A stretch of DNA of 64,000 nucleotides from Metridium senile (GCA_949775045.1 OX459104.1:13563655-13627654); one strand, 5' to 3'. Shown: positions 23,830-47,567, counted from the stretch's first letter. Made by a program: numbers and translations. Notes: generated by a model from the sequence alone, not told the origin.

Positions 23830-24620
23830 GTTCAAAGAAAACAATTGGAGTAAAAATGTACGATAACCAGCGGTTAAACTAGTGTGGACTGTGTTAGTGT
23901 TTATAAGAAAACAATTGGAGTACAAATGTATAGTATGATAACTATTTATCGAAGTAACAATATTTGTCGAAGTAACAATATTTGTCGTAGGATCATCCGG
24001 GTGAATGTAGCCCTACACTACCAACGCCATACAACCGTCTTGTAAACAAACTTGACAATCAAAATGCCGCCGAAACGGTTTCACCACACAATGAGACTGA
24101 TGCCGCTAATGACACCCAAAAGGTACAGACGCACAATAAGACCGATGCCGCTAATGACGCAACATCCATTAATTAATTAGCGTGGGAGTATAAATATCAC
24201 CCAATATGACTTTTTTATTCACTTGACTCTGAAGATGACTTTCGCACAGGTTGTCGAAACGTTAGTCACATCAAACGGTCCTTCTCAGGGCTACATCCAC
24301 CCGGATGATCCTCTTACAAATATTGTTACTTCCAAAAATATTGTTACTTCGATACATATTCACTCACCTGGGTTCAGACCTTTCAACACTGTATGATAAC
24401 TAGCGGTTATACTAGTGTGGACCTCTGTCAGTGTTTCTAAGGAAACAATTGTAGTAAAAATGTACTATAACTAGTGGTTAAACTAGTGTGAACTGTGTCA
24501 GGGTTGATAAGAAAACAATTGGAGTATAAATGTATGATAACTAGCGGTTAAACTAGTGTGGACTGCGTCAGTGTTTCTAAAGAAACAATTGGGATGAACA
24601 TGTACGATAACTACAGTGTG
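23830..24620. repeat. 70-bp minisatellite, unit 1
   Basis: About six copies of a 70-base unit containing GATAACTAGCGGTTAAACTA and GTGTGGACTG, interrupted by the palindromic element at 23948-24356. Confidence 0.75.
23948..24356. mobile_element. Palindromic element in the minisatellite, unit 1
   Basis: The ends are inverse: GAAGTAACAATATTTGTCG then GGATCATCCGGGTG on the left, and CACCCGGATGATCC then CAAATATTGTTACTTC on the right. It is also present in unit 2 (44533-44937), so it predates the duplication. Confidence 0.65.
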
Positions 24621-25500
24621 TTGTCCAGTTTCGTGACACTTCAGTTTGTAAATACAATATCTCCTCTACGAAGAAAAATAATCTATAAAATAAGGTCAGG
24701 TAAAATAATGATATCGATATTTTCTTGGTATCTTTTAATTTGATAAAATATAAGGAATATTTCGACGGCAACTTAGGTGGCAAGTTTCGTGACAGCTGGC
24801 CCAATTCCGGGACACATTGTAAAAATGCATTATTTTCAAAGTAATTCACAACAAAATTCAATAAAACAGATCCAAAACATATTTTCTTACCTTTAACTAT
24901 ATTTTGCTCTAACATTTGGATTGTCCCTTATTTTAATTTTTGAGGATTCTGGAATATGAAACTACTTGAAATGTTTTAAAGTCCTGTTACTTATCAACTT
25001 AATTATTTTGCATAGAAACGATCTGCAAAGGCGACTTTATCTGCCGTAGTGTTCCATAGCAAAAGCAAAACTTGATTCACTAAACGAATAGAATTCATAA
25101 CATGTGTGTTTTCAAACAATTTCCAACCATGATTTCCAGCCAATACTTGTCAGTGTATTCGGGCTTTTTGTAATCACTGCCGGAATTTGCGTGTCACGAA
25201 ACTGGGTACCAAATCTTTAAACGAGCTAAATATTATGCGTCTAATATATTTGCAAATATCAAAATTGCTAAACATTCAAGGGACGCAGAATGACGTTGCA
25301 CTCTCTAGCTATCGTCAGTATAAATCCTGTCTTTCTTTGTCTGAGATTATACGATGTAAATCCCTCTTTTCCGAACCCATGTCAGTTTACTGCGCAGTAA
25401 AAGTCATACATTTTAGCCAGGAAACCTCCACTACTTTGTCAACCTTTACTTCTCTTCGAAGAATCCGTGCATGTAAAAGCCTGTCAAAACATGCATACAG

Positions 25501-25899
25501 AAGGCTATGTTTACACGGTACCGGACGAATTTTTGATCGGTTAATCAAACATCCGCTTAGGGTTTCCGTTCACACGGGAACGCTCTAAACGTGCAGTTAT
25601 TTGGACGCCTAACCGGTCAAATGTTCGACCTGCAAATTCGAGAACGATTTTTCAGCCGGCCCGGTACGGTGTAAACAGTTTGACCGGTCAAATATTCGCC
25701 GGTTCCATTTAAACGTAGCCATAATTATCCCAGTGCGCATGGGCAGATGCTAAATCCACTGACAAAACTTACAATTGACCGTTTCCGATGGTCTTGTCTA
25801 AACAAAACGAAAATATTGATCGGTTCCGTGTGAACAGCATATCGAGGGCGATATTTTGACCGATCAGAAATTCGCCCGGTACCGTGTAAACGTATCCTA
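25501..25899. mobile_element. Palindromic element with TTTACACGGTACCGG ends
   Basis: The left end AGGCTATGTTTACACGGTAC and right end GTACCGTGTAAACGTATCCT are inverted copies, and further inverted copies of the motif lie inside. The unit 2 copy (from 47489) is cut after about 80 bases by the 47568 palindrome. Confidence 0.6.
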
Positions 25900-28768
25900 A
25901 ATGTTCAGCGTTATCTCTGTAGTTTCTGGTGTTTTTTTTTTTTTTAATATCAAATAGCCATCGCTAAAAACGAGTTTTATGTGTTTGTGTCGTTATACTG
26001 GTATTGCCACGAAACTGGGCAACATACTGAAGCGGGTAAACTAGTGTGGACTGTGTCATTGTTTGTGGCAAATGAAAAAATAAGTTTACATTATCACATT
26101 ATATACAAATAATTTTGATGAGCTATAGCCCACGCAAAATGCGCAGAAACCCATTTTTGATGGACTTTAGGCAAAGCAAAATGCGAAAAAATGACGATTT
26201 TTGATGGATTATTACCACATAGCACAGAATGCCCGGGCCCATCCGGGTCTTTTTCTGCTGTTTGAGCGCGAAGTTCAATCAGGCGAAGCGTATTTAATGA
26301 GGTAATTTACAAAGAAAACATACCAAAATTGCTCAACTTCGTGTAATAAAATTTACATTTTAAAAGTTTTTAAAAGGTGATCTCAGTTAGGTAGGGGGTG
26401 CAAATCAAAGATGAAATGTTGACTAAACGTTTGCACTATCAAATGTTTAATAATATCAATAACTAAGCTTCTCTTTTTTGAGCTCAAATTTGTCAAAAAA
26501 CGGCAATTTTTGTGGGGAGCCAATATTCCAACTGTAATATGTGGGTTTTGATAACAGGTTAAACTTAGGTAGGGGGTGCAAAATTAACATCGTAATCCAA
26601 GCAACATTTTGCACCCTTTACTTCTACAAAAACCTTTTTTATAAGTTTCTCTTTTTTAAGCTGAATATTTGAGCTCATTATCTAAGGCTCTTGCTCTTGC
26701 TCCAACGTGCCACTTTAAGTTATGCGGTGTAATAAGTTAAGCTGCAATTTGTAATAACTCTAATTAAGTAATCCTACTCGCTTTGTTCTCGGTAATAAAT
26801 CGGCTGAAAGAGGCTCGAGTAAGTAATTTTCGCGCTCACCCAGCGACGTTTGAAAGGCCGTAGTTCCCGCGTCAGAAGGTATTTGACAATATTTTTTAAC
26901 ACTTGTCTACACATAGAATACAGTTTTTAAAAAAGTTATTTTTAATAAAATCGATAATATTTTAGCCGACAAATGATAACGCCGCCTAATTTCTATGTAG
27001 CCTATTTTGGGGAAAAATCGACCTAAACTTTTAAAACCACATAGCTTACTTTAAAGCTGTTACGTAGGTCAACAATCTGGCAAAGTTAAAAACAAATTCA
27101 TCTCACCGATTTTGAATAAAAACGGGACAATTGTTTTCCTAGCAAAAAATTCATTGTTTTATAACATTTACCGGATATAACAACGGACTTTGAAGAGATA
27201 AATCAAAATCCTTCTAGCCAGGTATTAATAGGACATTTTTCTACATTGTGTGTGAATTTGATCAAATTTAGTCCACGGGAGGTTTTTGGGGAAAGGATAC
27301 AAGTCGGCAAAAGTTTGTCAGTTTCGTGCAAAACTTCTAATTTTTACTGCTGAGCACGCTAACGAAAAAATCTGAGATATATTTCTTTTATTTTTTAGCT
27401 ATCAAACGTTCATCATATTTTCAAGTGCGACTCTAAATTTTATAGTGATTCAAATATTTTCAGGCGGTCAAATAAAATTCTGAACGTGGGTATATTTGCC
27501 TTCGTTTTGCAGCGGCTGGTTTGTTTTTATTTCACCTTCTTCGAGTTATACATATTTGCATGCTTTTTTACGAAAAAATACAACCAGTCTTTCAGTTAAT
27601 ATAATCAATATAATGACGTCATATTGCTTATGTACATCCTTCCCTGTATGTATGTTCGGTGGTCATACTGCAAGTAGTTTACAAGTTATAGGAAAAGGCC
27701 CTCAATAGCCATATCCCTTATAATTGTTCTTCCCAGCCTTATTAGCCTGTAGGTAAAATAACCATATAAAAGCAGGGAGTGTGACCCAACCAAATGCTAA
27801 CACGGATAGACTACCCCAATGTGTCCTGAATAAAAAGTGACCTCTTATATACATTCTTCCGAGCCTTATTAGGCTAGCTAGAGTGACCATGAAAGGAGTG
27901 TTACCAAACCATCTGCTAACACGGATATACTACCCCCATATAAACGGCCCTTATGTTTATATATATTGATAATCCTCAACCCCCCCCCCCCCCCCCCCCC
28001 AAATATATTTGATATAAATAAATAAGGGACTCTCAAGAATTAAATACGCATAATGGAAGTATGTGTCTTTATTCCATGCTTCATTTTATTTACATTTTTT
28101 TGTGTCCATCTGAATAATAGACCAATCAGGCCTATCAGATGTAAGAGTGAACTATTTTTAGTGCGTAAGTGATTTTTTTTTTTTGTCGTCTGTCACGCTC
28201 AAGCGCGGCCCTCAATGGATCAAATCAGACATTTTAAAAGTTTCACATTTTGCGTGTGTTGATGACTGGCTAATATACGCAAATCTAAAAATAGCTCACT
28301 TTGACAAGTGATGTACCATATTTATTTTTAGCAGATGGAGATTACTGGTTATAAGCTTATATGTATATGTAATCACATGGTTTCGAGTTCATTTTAGGAT
28401 TGATTAAAACAAATAATTTTCGTTTTCAAAGAGTGCAAATGATACACGTACACACAAATGATATATATTTCAAACTTAAACGCGAAACCATATGTTTGTA
28501 TAGTAATAATATAATGTGCATGAATAAATGAAGTTCGCGCTCAAGTGGAAGCTCAAAACTTTTCACCCAAAACTTGGTCGGTATTTTGGCTTTTCTCCTA
28601 AATAAAATGTTTTGTTTTTTAACTATCGAGCATTGATAGTAACTAAATGTTATATCAAGATTTTATATTTTAGCCAATAAAATCGACCATTTTGCTTGTA
28701 AATTGCACTGTAAGTGCAGTAATCTGCACTATGTTACAATTTTCTCTACTGTATTACACTTGCTTTAA

Positions 28769-29947
28769 AGTGCTTATGAAGTCAAAAATGGGACATATTT
28801 CCCTCAATTCTAGAAATCGTGAGATTTAAAATGATATAGGTATATAAGCCTGATCGGGCAAATCCAGGGGGAGTTATTCGCGCATGAAAGTAACTTTTTG
28901 GGCTTCCTGTACCAGGTAGACCGTGAATTTAGAGACTAGGTCGACAGTAATCTGTGACGACACAAGTTACTCTCACGTGACCAGCTCGATAAGCGTACGA
29001 GCTAGCGTATAGTCAGTTCGAGCTTTATAAATATGGATTTATGTATATAATATGCATAAGGATATAATATACATATACAAACACATTGTAAAGTATAATT
29101 ATTGATATCTCAAGGAAAAAAAATTGTCTTTATAGTGTAGCATTCAACGAGTGTCACTTATACACAAAAATATACGAAATAAACTGATTTATTACGGTGT
29201 TTACGTAAATCAAACACACTTCAATAATGGTAATAAACCATTAACTAATGTATTAGTGTGATAATAAGTTTGAAAAATGTGAGTTTTTGCCGAGTTTATT
29301 GCCGACAAGCAATCAGTTTTGAAAGCGCTTTACAACATCGGTTGAAATAAACCCGTCGGGCCGAAACACAAACACAAACACAACACTTCGATTCAAATCA
29401 CGTAATAAAACACATGTTATTCTGTGTATGATTAAACCTAAACACTCCAATAATGATAATAAACCTTTAACTAATGTCTTAGTGTTATAATAAGTTTGAA
29501 AAATGTAAGTTTTTGCGGAGTTTATGCCAAGTTACGAAATCGCTTAATATCGAACATTTTATCATGGCGAGTTTATTGTCGAATACCGGTCGTTTCGAGC
29601 TTTCTCCTTCCTTACATAGTCTTTTCCTTCCACATTATAATTCTTGTCGAATGAAACTTGCGTGAAATGTTGACAACAAACGAGACTAGATATACTTTTA
29701 CAACTTCTCTTGAAGTAAAGTTGTCAAAATGAATCCTCAGTTGACACTTCAATGCAGTAACTTGTGTCGTCACTTCCGGTAACTCGCCCCAGACCGAAAA
29801 ATCCCGGCCAGTGCGTGGTCACAACGATGTTTAAAGATCGATAAGATATTCCCAATTGCTTCAAATTGAATTCTGACAACGGGAATCGATTAACTAAGAT
29901 GTCTAGAATTGAGAGAAATATGTCCCATTTTTGACTTCATAAGCACT
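28769..29947. mobile_element. TTAA-flanked palindromic element C
   Basis: Ends AGTGCTTATGAAGTC and GACTTCATAAGCACT, with TTAA at 28765-28768 and 29948-29951. The empty site CTTTAAGCC is at 51959-51966. Inverted arms begin with about 50 near-perfect bases. No coding capacity is recognised. Its termini differ from elements A and B. Confidence 0.75.
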
Positions 29948-29956
29948 TTAAGCCTA

Positions 29957-31090
29957 CAAAATTCGAGTAATTTTTCATGTATATTATTTATTTAAAGGTT
30001 TAATATTGTGCTGTGTTTTATACATTTTGTTCTGATATTTTAAACTAATCCCCAGGCTTTAATCTTAATACGATAACTCTTTCTAAACTTTCTGGATTTA
30101 CATACCCATGGAAGCCTAGCGAATAATTCAAAGTTCCAGATTGCGGACCGTGAGCATAAGTGAAATCCTAACATAATGTACACATAGTAAGAAGTTGTTA
30201 GTTTATAATTAGCTTGGGATTTTGATTTACAAATAATTGTTTGTTTCGGATTAGAGCCGGAAGGCCATAATTTTAAAAGATCATAAAATATTCATAATGT
30301 GTCTTAAAATTAATTAGGAGATTTACTAAACATTTCTTTAGTACTAGTACTATATTAAACTTGAACTGATTATATGCATGTGTTTCATATATGATGCAAA
30401 AAGCGTGCAATAATTGATAAGCAGGAGAAAGAGTGTTCCCCTTCGATTTCCAAACACGGAGAAGTTAGTTGAAAGAAAAAAAAAAAAAAAAAAAAAACAA
30501 TGTTCAGCCGAGTCTTTTTACCCAACTAGTTCGAATTGTATAGACAGAGAAGGAAACACTCTTTCAAGTGCATGATCTGGATTTTCAAACAATTAATAAG
30601 GAGACTTTCATGGCAAAAATTGGTCAGATTTTATGATACCTAATTCAGATAACATATCCAAACCACCTTTACGGTAGTGATTTCCTTTGTTTTGTCCTCA
30701 TGAATTATCAACGAGTTTGAGAGGTATTTTTGAAGATGTCTCGTCTGGGTATATATATACTGAGGTTGCCGATTGTACATTGTTTAATGTTATGTTAATG
30801 TGCAGTTCTTAAAGGGGGGCCTCGATAAGTTTAACTGTCAATTGTCAAATGAAACACATCAGTTTCTTATATAGATTTTAACCTCCCCCTAACCCCTCTC
30901 CCCATTGAGACCGAAAAATCCCCACAACGGACGGACCATTAGATATTTGAGAAGGAGGAGGGGGGGGGGGGGGGGGGTGTTTTACTCGATTTATTCTTAT
31001 TTCCTCCAGGGTTTTTGTTGTGCACGATATTTTGTTAAGGTTTAAGTTGTGCTCCAATCAAATATGTAATGTTTCGTCGCTAAATAACTC
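29957..31090. other. 3' flank of gene copy 2
   Basis: No gene. Corresponds to 1-1374 and 51969-53124. It contains a poly-A run near 30478-30497 and a G-run (30959-30977) close to the poly(A) signal. Confidence 0.55.
30990..30995 (-). terminator. Candidate poly(A) signal, copy 2
   Basis: AATAAA on the minus strand, about 96 bases past the stop. A run of 19 G (plus strand) lies just beyond it and differs in length from the other units. Confidence 0.55.
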
Positions 31091-41221
<10,131 letters not shown>

Positions 41222-41470
41222 CTAGACGGCAGATTACCTAGACCAGATACTAGATCAGGTACTAGAGCTGTACATTACTGTGCGGACACTTGAACCACGG
41301 CCGCTTCGAAGTTCTGTTAACTATGGATATCGGTTCAACCAATCCAAGAGATCCTTCTAGACAATATAAATGACAATCTTTATATGGCAACCAATAATCA
41401 TCGGATAGGTCGCATCCGTTTTGAAGTCATTTGAAATCCATTATCAATTAAGTTAAGGAGCAACAATTAA
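41222..41470 (-). promoter_or_regulatory. Conserved 5' flank and likely core promoter, copy 2
   Basis: Counterpart of the copy 1 block, with the TATA-like CCATATAAAG at 41378-41387. The near identity means both genes may share control, unless distal sequence differs. Confidence 0.45.
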
Positions 41471-42477
41471 TGACGTCAGAAAATAATATTTTGTCAAAGC
41501 AGATGCAAGAGAATAACATACACTTATGAAATTCAAATTTTGAAAACTTTTCATTTTTATGCAAGATTAAAAATAAATAAATGATATTTTCACAAAACGG
41601 TATTTCTCAGTGGCAGAATGCCCTGTAAACGATGTGTTTACATTAAAAGAAAACTATCATTTAATAGACTATCATTTTCGTATTTTCGCACAAATAATTT
41701 CAATGTAGTTATGATGATCCCCCATGTGGTAGCCTGTTACCAAGTGATGGACGTAGCATTTAACATTTTTAACGTTTTAATGTACACATATAAAATATTT
41801 CGTTCTGCAGCGGGTTCTATCGGTTTTGTTTGAATTCGTTTGGGTTATGACTGTGCTATTTTGTTTCTGATTAAAACTAAATTCATTGAAAATTATACTA
41901 ATTTTTAAGTTATATTATAGACCGGATGCCAATGTGGCCGCCACCTCATTAACATAATTTTTAAAATTCATTTTTCAATTGTCCACTACATCAAAATTAT
42001 AGATTAGAATGACATCAGCAAAGGTAAAAAATGTGAGATAAAATTATTTAACTCTTGAGAAGTTATGAAAATGTTAAAAAGGAGTAAAAAAAACTCAACA
42101 ATGCCAGCAAGGAAACAGTTTACTGAACACACAAATCATTGTAATTTCGATTCAAAATAGTCTGACTTGAGACATTAATAGCAACAGAAACTTTATGAAA
42201 CTACATATTTCTTTTTGCCATTTCTAACTCATGATGCTTATTTTTTAAGATAAGGTTTTAAATTTTTGAAAGTCAATTGGAATTCGGTCTATAGTCGATA
42301 GATACTGACGGTTTTTGACAATGAGATCAAACAGAATGTTAATATTGCATAGGAGCCAGGGGACCCTGCCAAACAATTACCGAATATATATACATCCACC
42401 TGCTTTCACAATAGTTGAGCAAATTGCAGTTGTATTGCATTTCTCTTTTAGAATTTGGGTTGTTTTTATAGATACAC

Positions 42478-42915
42478 ATATAATAATAATAAACATCTTT
42501 ATTGAGGATACCAACATCACGATTAGTGGTTTACAGAAGGGTCGTCTATGTTAATTACTAAAATAGAACAAATCATAAGGTAAGAAGTATAAAAAATCTA
42601 AATATATACAAATATGTAACCCTAAAACTAAAATACAACAATTCATAAGCTAAGAAGTGTAAAAAGTCAAATATATATAAATATATAACCCCCCAAAAAA
42701 ACATAAACCCGAAACTTTATTAATAAAATAACAAAATATACTTTTAATATATCCTTAAAAGGATTAAAAATTAGCTCTGCTTAGGCCATGCTTAAAAGTT
42801 GTTATTGAATTGGCCTCTCTTAAGGATAAATCGAAGCTATTCCAGACATCAGTTGCAAAATTTATGGTGGTCCAATGGCCCCACCTTCTAGCAGCATTAG
42901 ACTTTCTTATACACC
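42478..42915 (-). mobile_element. LINE 3' end, unit 2
   Basis: The minus strand encodes a reverse transcriptase C-terminal tail: WNSFDLSLREANS, then FKHGLSRANF and a stop (42764-42766). An AT-rich 3' UTR follows and ends CAATAAAGATG plus a TTATTATTATT tail at about 42480. Unit 1 lacks it. A strongly 5'-truncated copy. Confidence 0.65.
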
Positions 42916-44409
42916 AATCCACTTGTTCACCACGTTCCCTTTATTCCTATTACATGAATTTTTATTTGGTAACCGCGTGTATGTTTTTTTTTTTTTGTGT
43001 GTGTGTGGTTAAGCTTCAAGGCCTTGAAGTTATGAAACACATTTGTCATCCACCATAATGACAACAGTTTAAAACATCTTAACCACTGAAAAGTAATGTT
43101 ACACTGGGTTTACCAACCTTTACAACCAAAATTCATGTTCTAGTACATATGTATGTTTATGAGCTCATACCATATTTATCTTCCTCTAACCTACACTCAT
43201 CCTGTTGCTATCATATCCTTCCCTTCAGCGATTACCCATTTATATATCCACAAACAATTGTGAAGAATTATTTATCATGCCAGTGTGGTATAATACAAAA
43301 CTAAAATAAAATAAGGAAAGGAAATGAAGTGACGGCCACATTGGTATTAGGTCAATGTAGACTATTATGTGTTAATTTCATAATATTAGAATCAATGAAC
43401 GTTATACTAGCGGCCGCTCAAACAATGTTATTGACGATATTGTGAAAACGGGTCTTATTCCAATCTTGATGATTTAAATTCAGGCCGTTTTTTTTTCTGC
43501 GCGTACTACTGCACCCGGCAAGGAACGCCTGGAAAGTTTTTTTTTAGAAAAACACAGCCTCGTTCTCAGGGCCTTTTTCCTTTATCATAATCCAAGCATG
43601 CATTGCAGCTTGTAAGTGTGACTCGTGTTGTGTTGTGACTACCATACCGCTGCTAAGCATCATGCCATTAAAATGTGCCCATACATGTAATTTGTCACGT
43701 AACAATTTATTCAGTTTCTTGAGTCTAAAAAAAATGGCGGATTCATGGATGTTCAAAAAATCATATCTTTCGGTTTCGTTATCGGAATGGAATTATTCTT
43801 TCATATTTGAACTCCTCTCACGCAGCTCTTTCAAATGCGCTAATTTTTACATTGAGCAATATTTCGATTTTCTCTCAAAAATGATGACGTCATTTTCCCG
43901 CCAAAATGTCGAAACTCAAAAAAGTAAAACGACAGAGTTTGAGTTTTGGCAAAGGCTTCAACGTTACCAAGTTTCCAGAAATTCCATTGAAATCCTAAAA
44001 GGTTATACCATAGATGAGACATTTTAGACCCATTTCAGCCCGACGTGCGGGCAGACGGTTAGTTGACATTTGCTTCAACATCCGTTAGATTTTTGTTCAA
44101 TGACAATGTTTGAACGCTTTTAAACTCTTTCAACATCAATTCAACATCGATTCAACAGGTTTTTCCAACCAACCATTGTTATTAGAACAAAGAAAATTAA
44201 AAAATCCATTATGTTAATGGTTGGCAAATTAGCATCAAAATACCAACACTTGTAAACATTACGCTCACATATAGCTTACGAGATTTTTGAAATAGTTTTG
44301 CTTTTCTTGTTTAAGTTCAAGCACAAGGCCCAATACAACCCGACCGAAAAGCATACTTGGAGGGAACACTAAAAAGTCATTCCACATGTAATAGAACGGT
44401 GCGTGACTA

Positions 44410-45405
44410 CATAATTATATGTTCAAAGAAAACAATTGGAGTAAAAATGTACGATAACTAGCGGTTAAACTAGTGTGGACTGTGTCAGTGTTTATAAGAA
44501 AACAATTGGAGTACAAATGTATGATAACTATTTATCGAAGTAACAATATTTGTCGAAGTAACACTATTTGTAATAGGATCATCCGGGTGAATGTAGCCCT
44601 ACACTACCAACGCCATACAACCGTCTTGTAAACAAACTTGACAATCAAAACGCCGCCGAAACGGTTCCACCACACAAACAGACTGATGCCGCTAATGACA
44701 CCCAAAAGGTACAGAAGCACAATAAGACCGATGCCGCTAATGACGCAACATCCATTAATTAGCGTGGGAGTATAAATATCACCCAATATGACTTTTTTAT
44801 TCACTTCACTCTGAAGATGACTTCCGCACAGGTTGTCGAAACGTTTGTCACATCAAACGGTCCTTCTCAGGGCTACATCCACCCGGATGTTCCTATTACA
44901 AATATTGTTACTTCCAAAAATATTGTTACTTCGATAAATATTCTCTCACCTGGGTTCAGACCTTTGAACACTGTATGATGGTTATACTAGTGTGGACTGC
45001 GTCAGTGTTTCTAAGGAAACAATTGGAGTAAAAATGTATGATAACTAGCGGTTAAACTAAGGTGGACCGCGTCTGTGTTTCTAACGAAACAATTGTAGTA
45101 AAAATGTACTATAACTAGCGTTTAAACTAGTGTGGACTGTGTCAGGGTTGATAAGAAAACAATTGGAGTATAAATGTATGATAACTAGCGGTTAAACTAG
45201 TGTGGACTGCGTCAGTGTTTCTAAGGCTAGTAAACAATTGTACTAAAAATGTACTATAACTAGCGGTTAAACTAGTGTGAACTGTGTCAGGGTTGATAAG
45301 AAAATAATTGGAGTATAAATGTATGATAACTAGCGGTTAAACTAGTGTGGACTGCGTCAGTGTTTCTAAAGAAACAATTGGGATGAACATGTACGATAAC
45401 TACAG
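44410..45405. repeat. 70-bp minisatellite, unit 2
   Basis: Motif ATAACTAGCG occurs at 45041, 45111, 45181, 45256 and 45326, giving a 70-base period, with further copies at about 44455 and 44980. It is longer than in unit 1. One more copy lies at about 45810-45950 after the local duplication. Confidence 0.8.
44533..44937. mobile_element. Palindromic element in the minisatellite, unit 2
   Basis: Orthologous to 23948-24356, with the same inverted ends GAAGTAACA... and ...TGTTACTTC and minor substitutions. Confidence 0.65.
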
Positions 45406-45409
45406 TGTG

Positions 45410-47000
45410 TTGTCCAGTTTCTTGACACTTCAGTTTGTAAATACAATATCCTCTCTACGAAGAAAAAATAATCTATAAAATAAGGCCAGGTAAAATAATG
45501 ATATAGATATTTTCTTGGTATCTTTTAATTTGATAAAATATAAGGAATATTTCGACGGCAACTTAGGTGGCAAGTTTCATGACAGCTGGCCCAGTTCCGG
45601 GACACATTGTAAAAATGCATTATTTTCAAAGTAATTCACAACAAAATTCAATAAAACAAATCCAAAACACATTTTCTTACCTTTAACTATATTTTGCTCT
45701 AACATTTGGATTGTTCCTTATTTTAATTTTTGAGGATTTTGGAATATGAAACAACTTGAAATGTTTTAAAGTCGTGCTACTTATCACTTAATTATTGTGC
45801 ATAGAAATGAAGTGTGGACTGTGTCAGGGTTGATAAGAAAACAATTGGAGTATAAATGTATGATAACTAGCGGTTAAACTAGTGTGGACTGCGTCAGTGT
45901 TTCTAAAGAAATAATTGGGATGAAAATGTACGATAACTACATTGTGTTACCAAGTTTCGTGACACTTCAGTTTGTAAATACAATATCTTCTCTACGAAGA
46001 AAAAATAATCTATAAAATAAGGCCAGGTAAAATAATGATATAGATATTTTCTTGGTATCTTTTAATTTGATAAAATATAAGGAATATTTCGACGGCAACT
46101 TAGGTGGCAAGTTTCGTGACAGCTGGCCCAGTTCCGGGACACATTGTAAAAATGCATTATTTTTACAAAGTAATTCACAACAAAATTCAATAAAAGAAAT
46201 CCAAAACATATTTTCTTACCTTTAAGGAGATTCCGTAGTAATAGATTTTGACATAACTTTTTATTGAAACTTTGTACAGTTATACTTTAAGACATGGGCA
46301 TTTCAAAAATAAAATAAAAAAGGGGGGTCACCGTGTTGGTTTTGGCACTAGATCACGTCAAAGTTACTCATTTCGACGGCGCGCGGGAGTAATATTTCGA
46401 TGTATAAAATGAGAATAAAAGGCGATTAAATGGTACTCTTTTTTGATATTAGGATTGAAATATCAGGTTTTATTTCATCTTAGCACCCCAAATCTTCATT
46501 CACACACAAAACGTGGATAGAAAAGTGAACCTGTTAAAAGATAATAGCGATAAAGCAATACTCGAAGTTACTCGAGCGTATCGTTCGCGAACACCTGGGT
46601 AGCACAATATTACCACAATTCTTGAAATATCTCGAAATCTGGACATAGATTTTTATTAAAACTCAGATATTTATTTGAAAACATGGATATCTTTAATTCA
46701 ATAAAATAAAAAAGATAGGTCACCGTATTCGTTTTGGCGCTATGGCACTTTGAATGTACGAATTGTGATCTTTTAGTAATACCGACATAGCGCGCGCAAG
46801 GTGCGCGAGCTGTAGCGCGCGCTCTCGCTGGTCAAAATTGTGCGCAGTAGAGCGTGCGCAATGCAAAACTACGGAATCTCCTTAACTATATTTTGCTCTA
46901 ACATTTGGATTGTTCCTTATTTAAATTTTTGAGGATTTTGTAATATGAAACTACTTGAAATGTTTTAAAGTCCTGTTACTTATCAACTTAATTATTTAGC
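45410..47000. repeat. Local tandem duplication in unit 2
   Basis: The stretch after the minisatellite (CCAGTTTCTTGACACTTCAG, 45415) recurs from 45952 (CAAGTTTCGTGACACTTCAG) and runs on to matching TTTTGCTCTAACATTTGG. Unit 1 has one copy (24620-24960). The second copy is split by TTAA element D. Confidence 0.7.
46226..46881. mobile_element. TTAA-flanked palindromic element D
   Basis: Ends GGAGATTCCGTAGTA and ACTACGGAATCTCC, with TTAA at 46222-46225 and 46882-46885. Two intact empty sites exist (CTTTAACTATATTTTGC at about 24893 and 45681). The 656-base element carries no recognised gene. Confidence 0.78.
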
Positions 47001-47567
47001 ATAGAAACGATCTGCAGGCGACTTTATCTGCCGTAGTGTTCCATAGCAAAAGCAAAACTTGATTCACTAGACGAATAGAATTCATAACATCTGTGTTTTC
47101 AAACAATTTCCAACCATGATTTCCAGCCAATACTTGTAAGTGTATTCGGGCTTTTTGTAATCACTGCTGGTATTTGCGTGTCACGAAACTGGGTACCCAA
47201 TCTTAGAACGACCTAAATATTATGCGTCTAATATATTTGCAAATATCAAAATTGCTAAACATTCAAGGGACGTAATGACGTTACACTCTCTAGCTATTGT
47301 CAGTATAAATCCTGTCTTTATTTTTCTGAGATTATACGATGTAAATCCCTCTTTTCCGAACCCATGTCAGTTTACTTCGCAGTAAAAGGCATACATTTTA
47401 GTCAGGAAACCTCCACTACTTTGTCAACCATTACTTCTCTTCGAAGAATCCGTGCATGTAAAAGCCTGTCAAAACATGCATACTGAAGGCTATGTTTACA
47501 CGGTACCGGACGAATTTTTGATCGGTTAATAAACATCCGCTTAGGATTTCCGTTCACACGGGACAAC

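Larger units (their letters stand above)
21431..28768. other. Spacer between gene copy 1 and unit 2
   Basis: No gene supported. It contains the 70-bp minisatellite (23830-24620) split by a palindrome (23948-24356), a palindrome at 25501-25899, and a stretch at about 25580-27575 with no counterpart in unit 2. A C-run lies at 27979-27999. Open frames near 23057 and 25187 lack family resemblance. Confidence 0.5.
1..29956. repeat. Tandem segmental duplication, unit 1
   Basis: First of three large direct repeats. Position 1 aligns with 29957 and 51969 (shared start AAAATTCGAGTAAT), and homology then runs in the same order through the whole gene and its upstream spacer. This unit is about 8 kb longer than unit 2, mostly because of lineage-specific insertions at 2054-5112, 5920-7206, 7831-11206, 16979-17235 and 28769-29947. 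The true duplication breakpoint is unknown because the window opens inside the array. Confidence 0.9.
41471..47567. other. Spacer between gene copy 2 and unit 3, first part
   Basis: No gene supported. It is collinear with unit 1 spacer except for LINE 3' pieces near 42478-42915, an enlarged 70-bp minisatellite, a local duplication of about 545 bases, and TTAA element D. Confidence 0.5.

Noticed and set aside
24229..24259. Hammerhead-ribozyme-like CTGAAGA ... GTCGAAAC inside the minisatellite palindrome
   Set aside because: The CUGANGA and GAAA boxes are present, but an extra base breaks the first pair of stem II and I found no convincing stem III and cleavage triplet.
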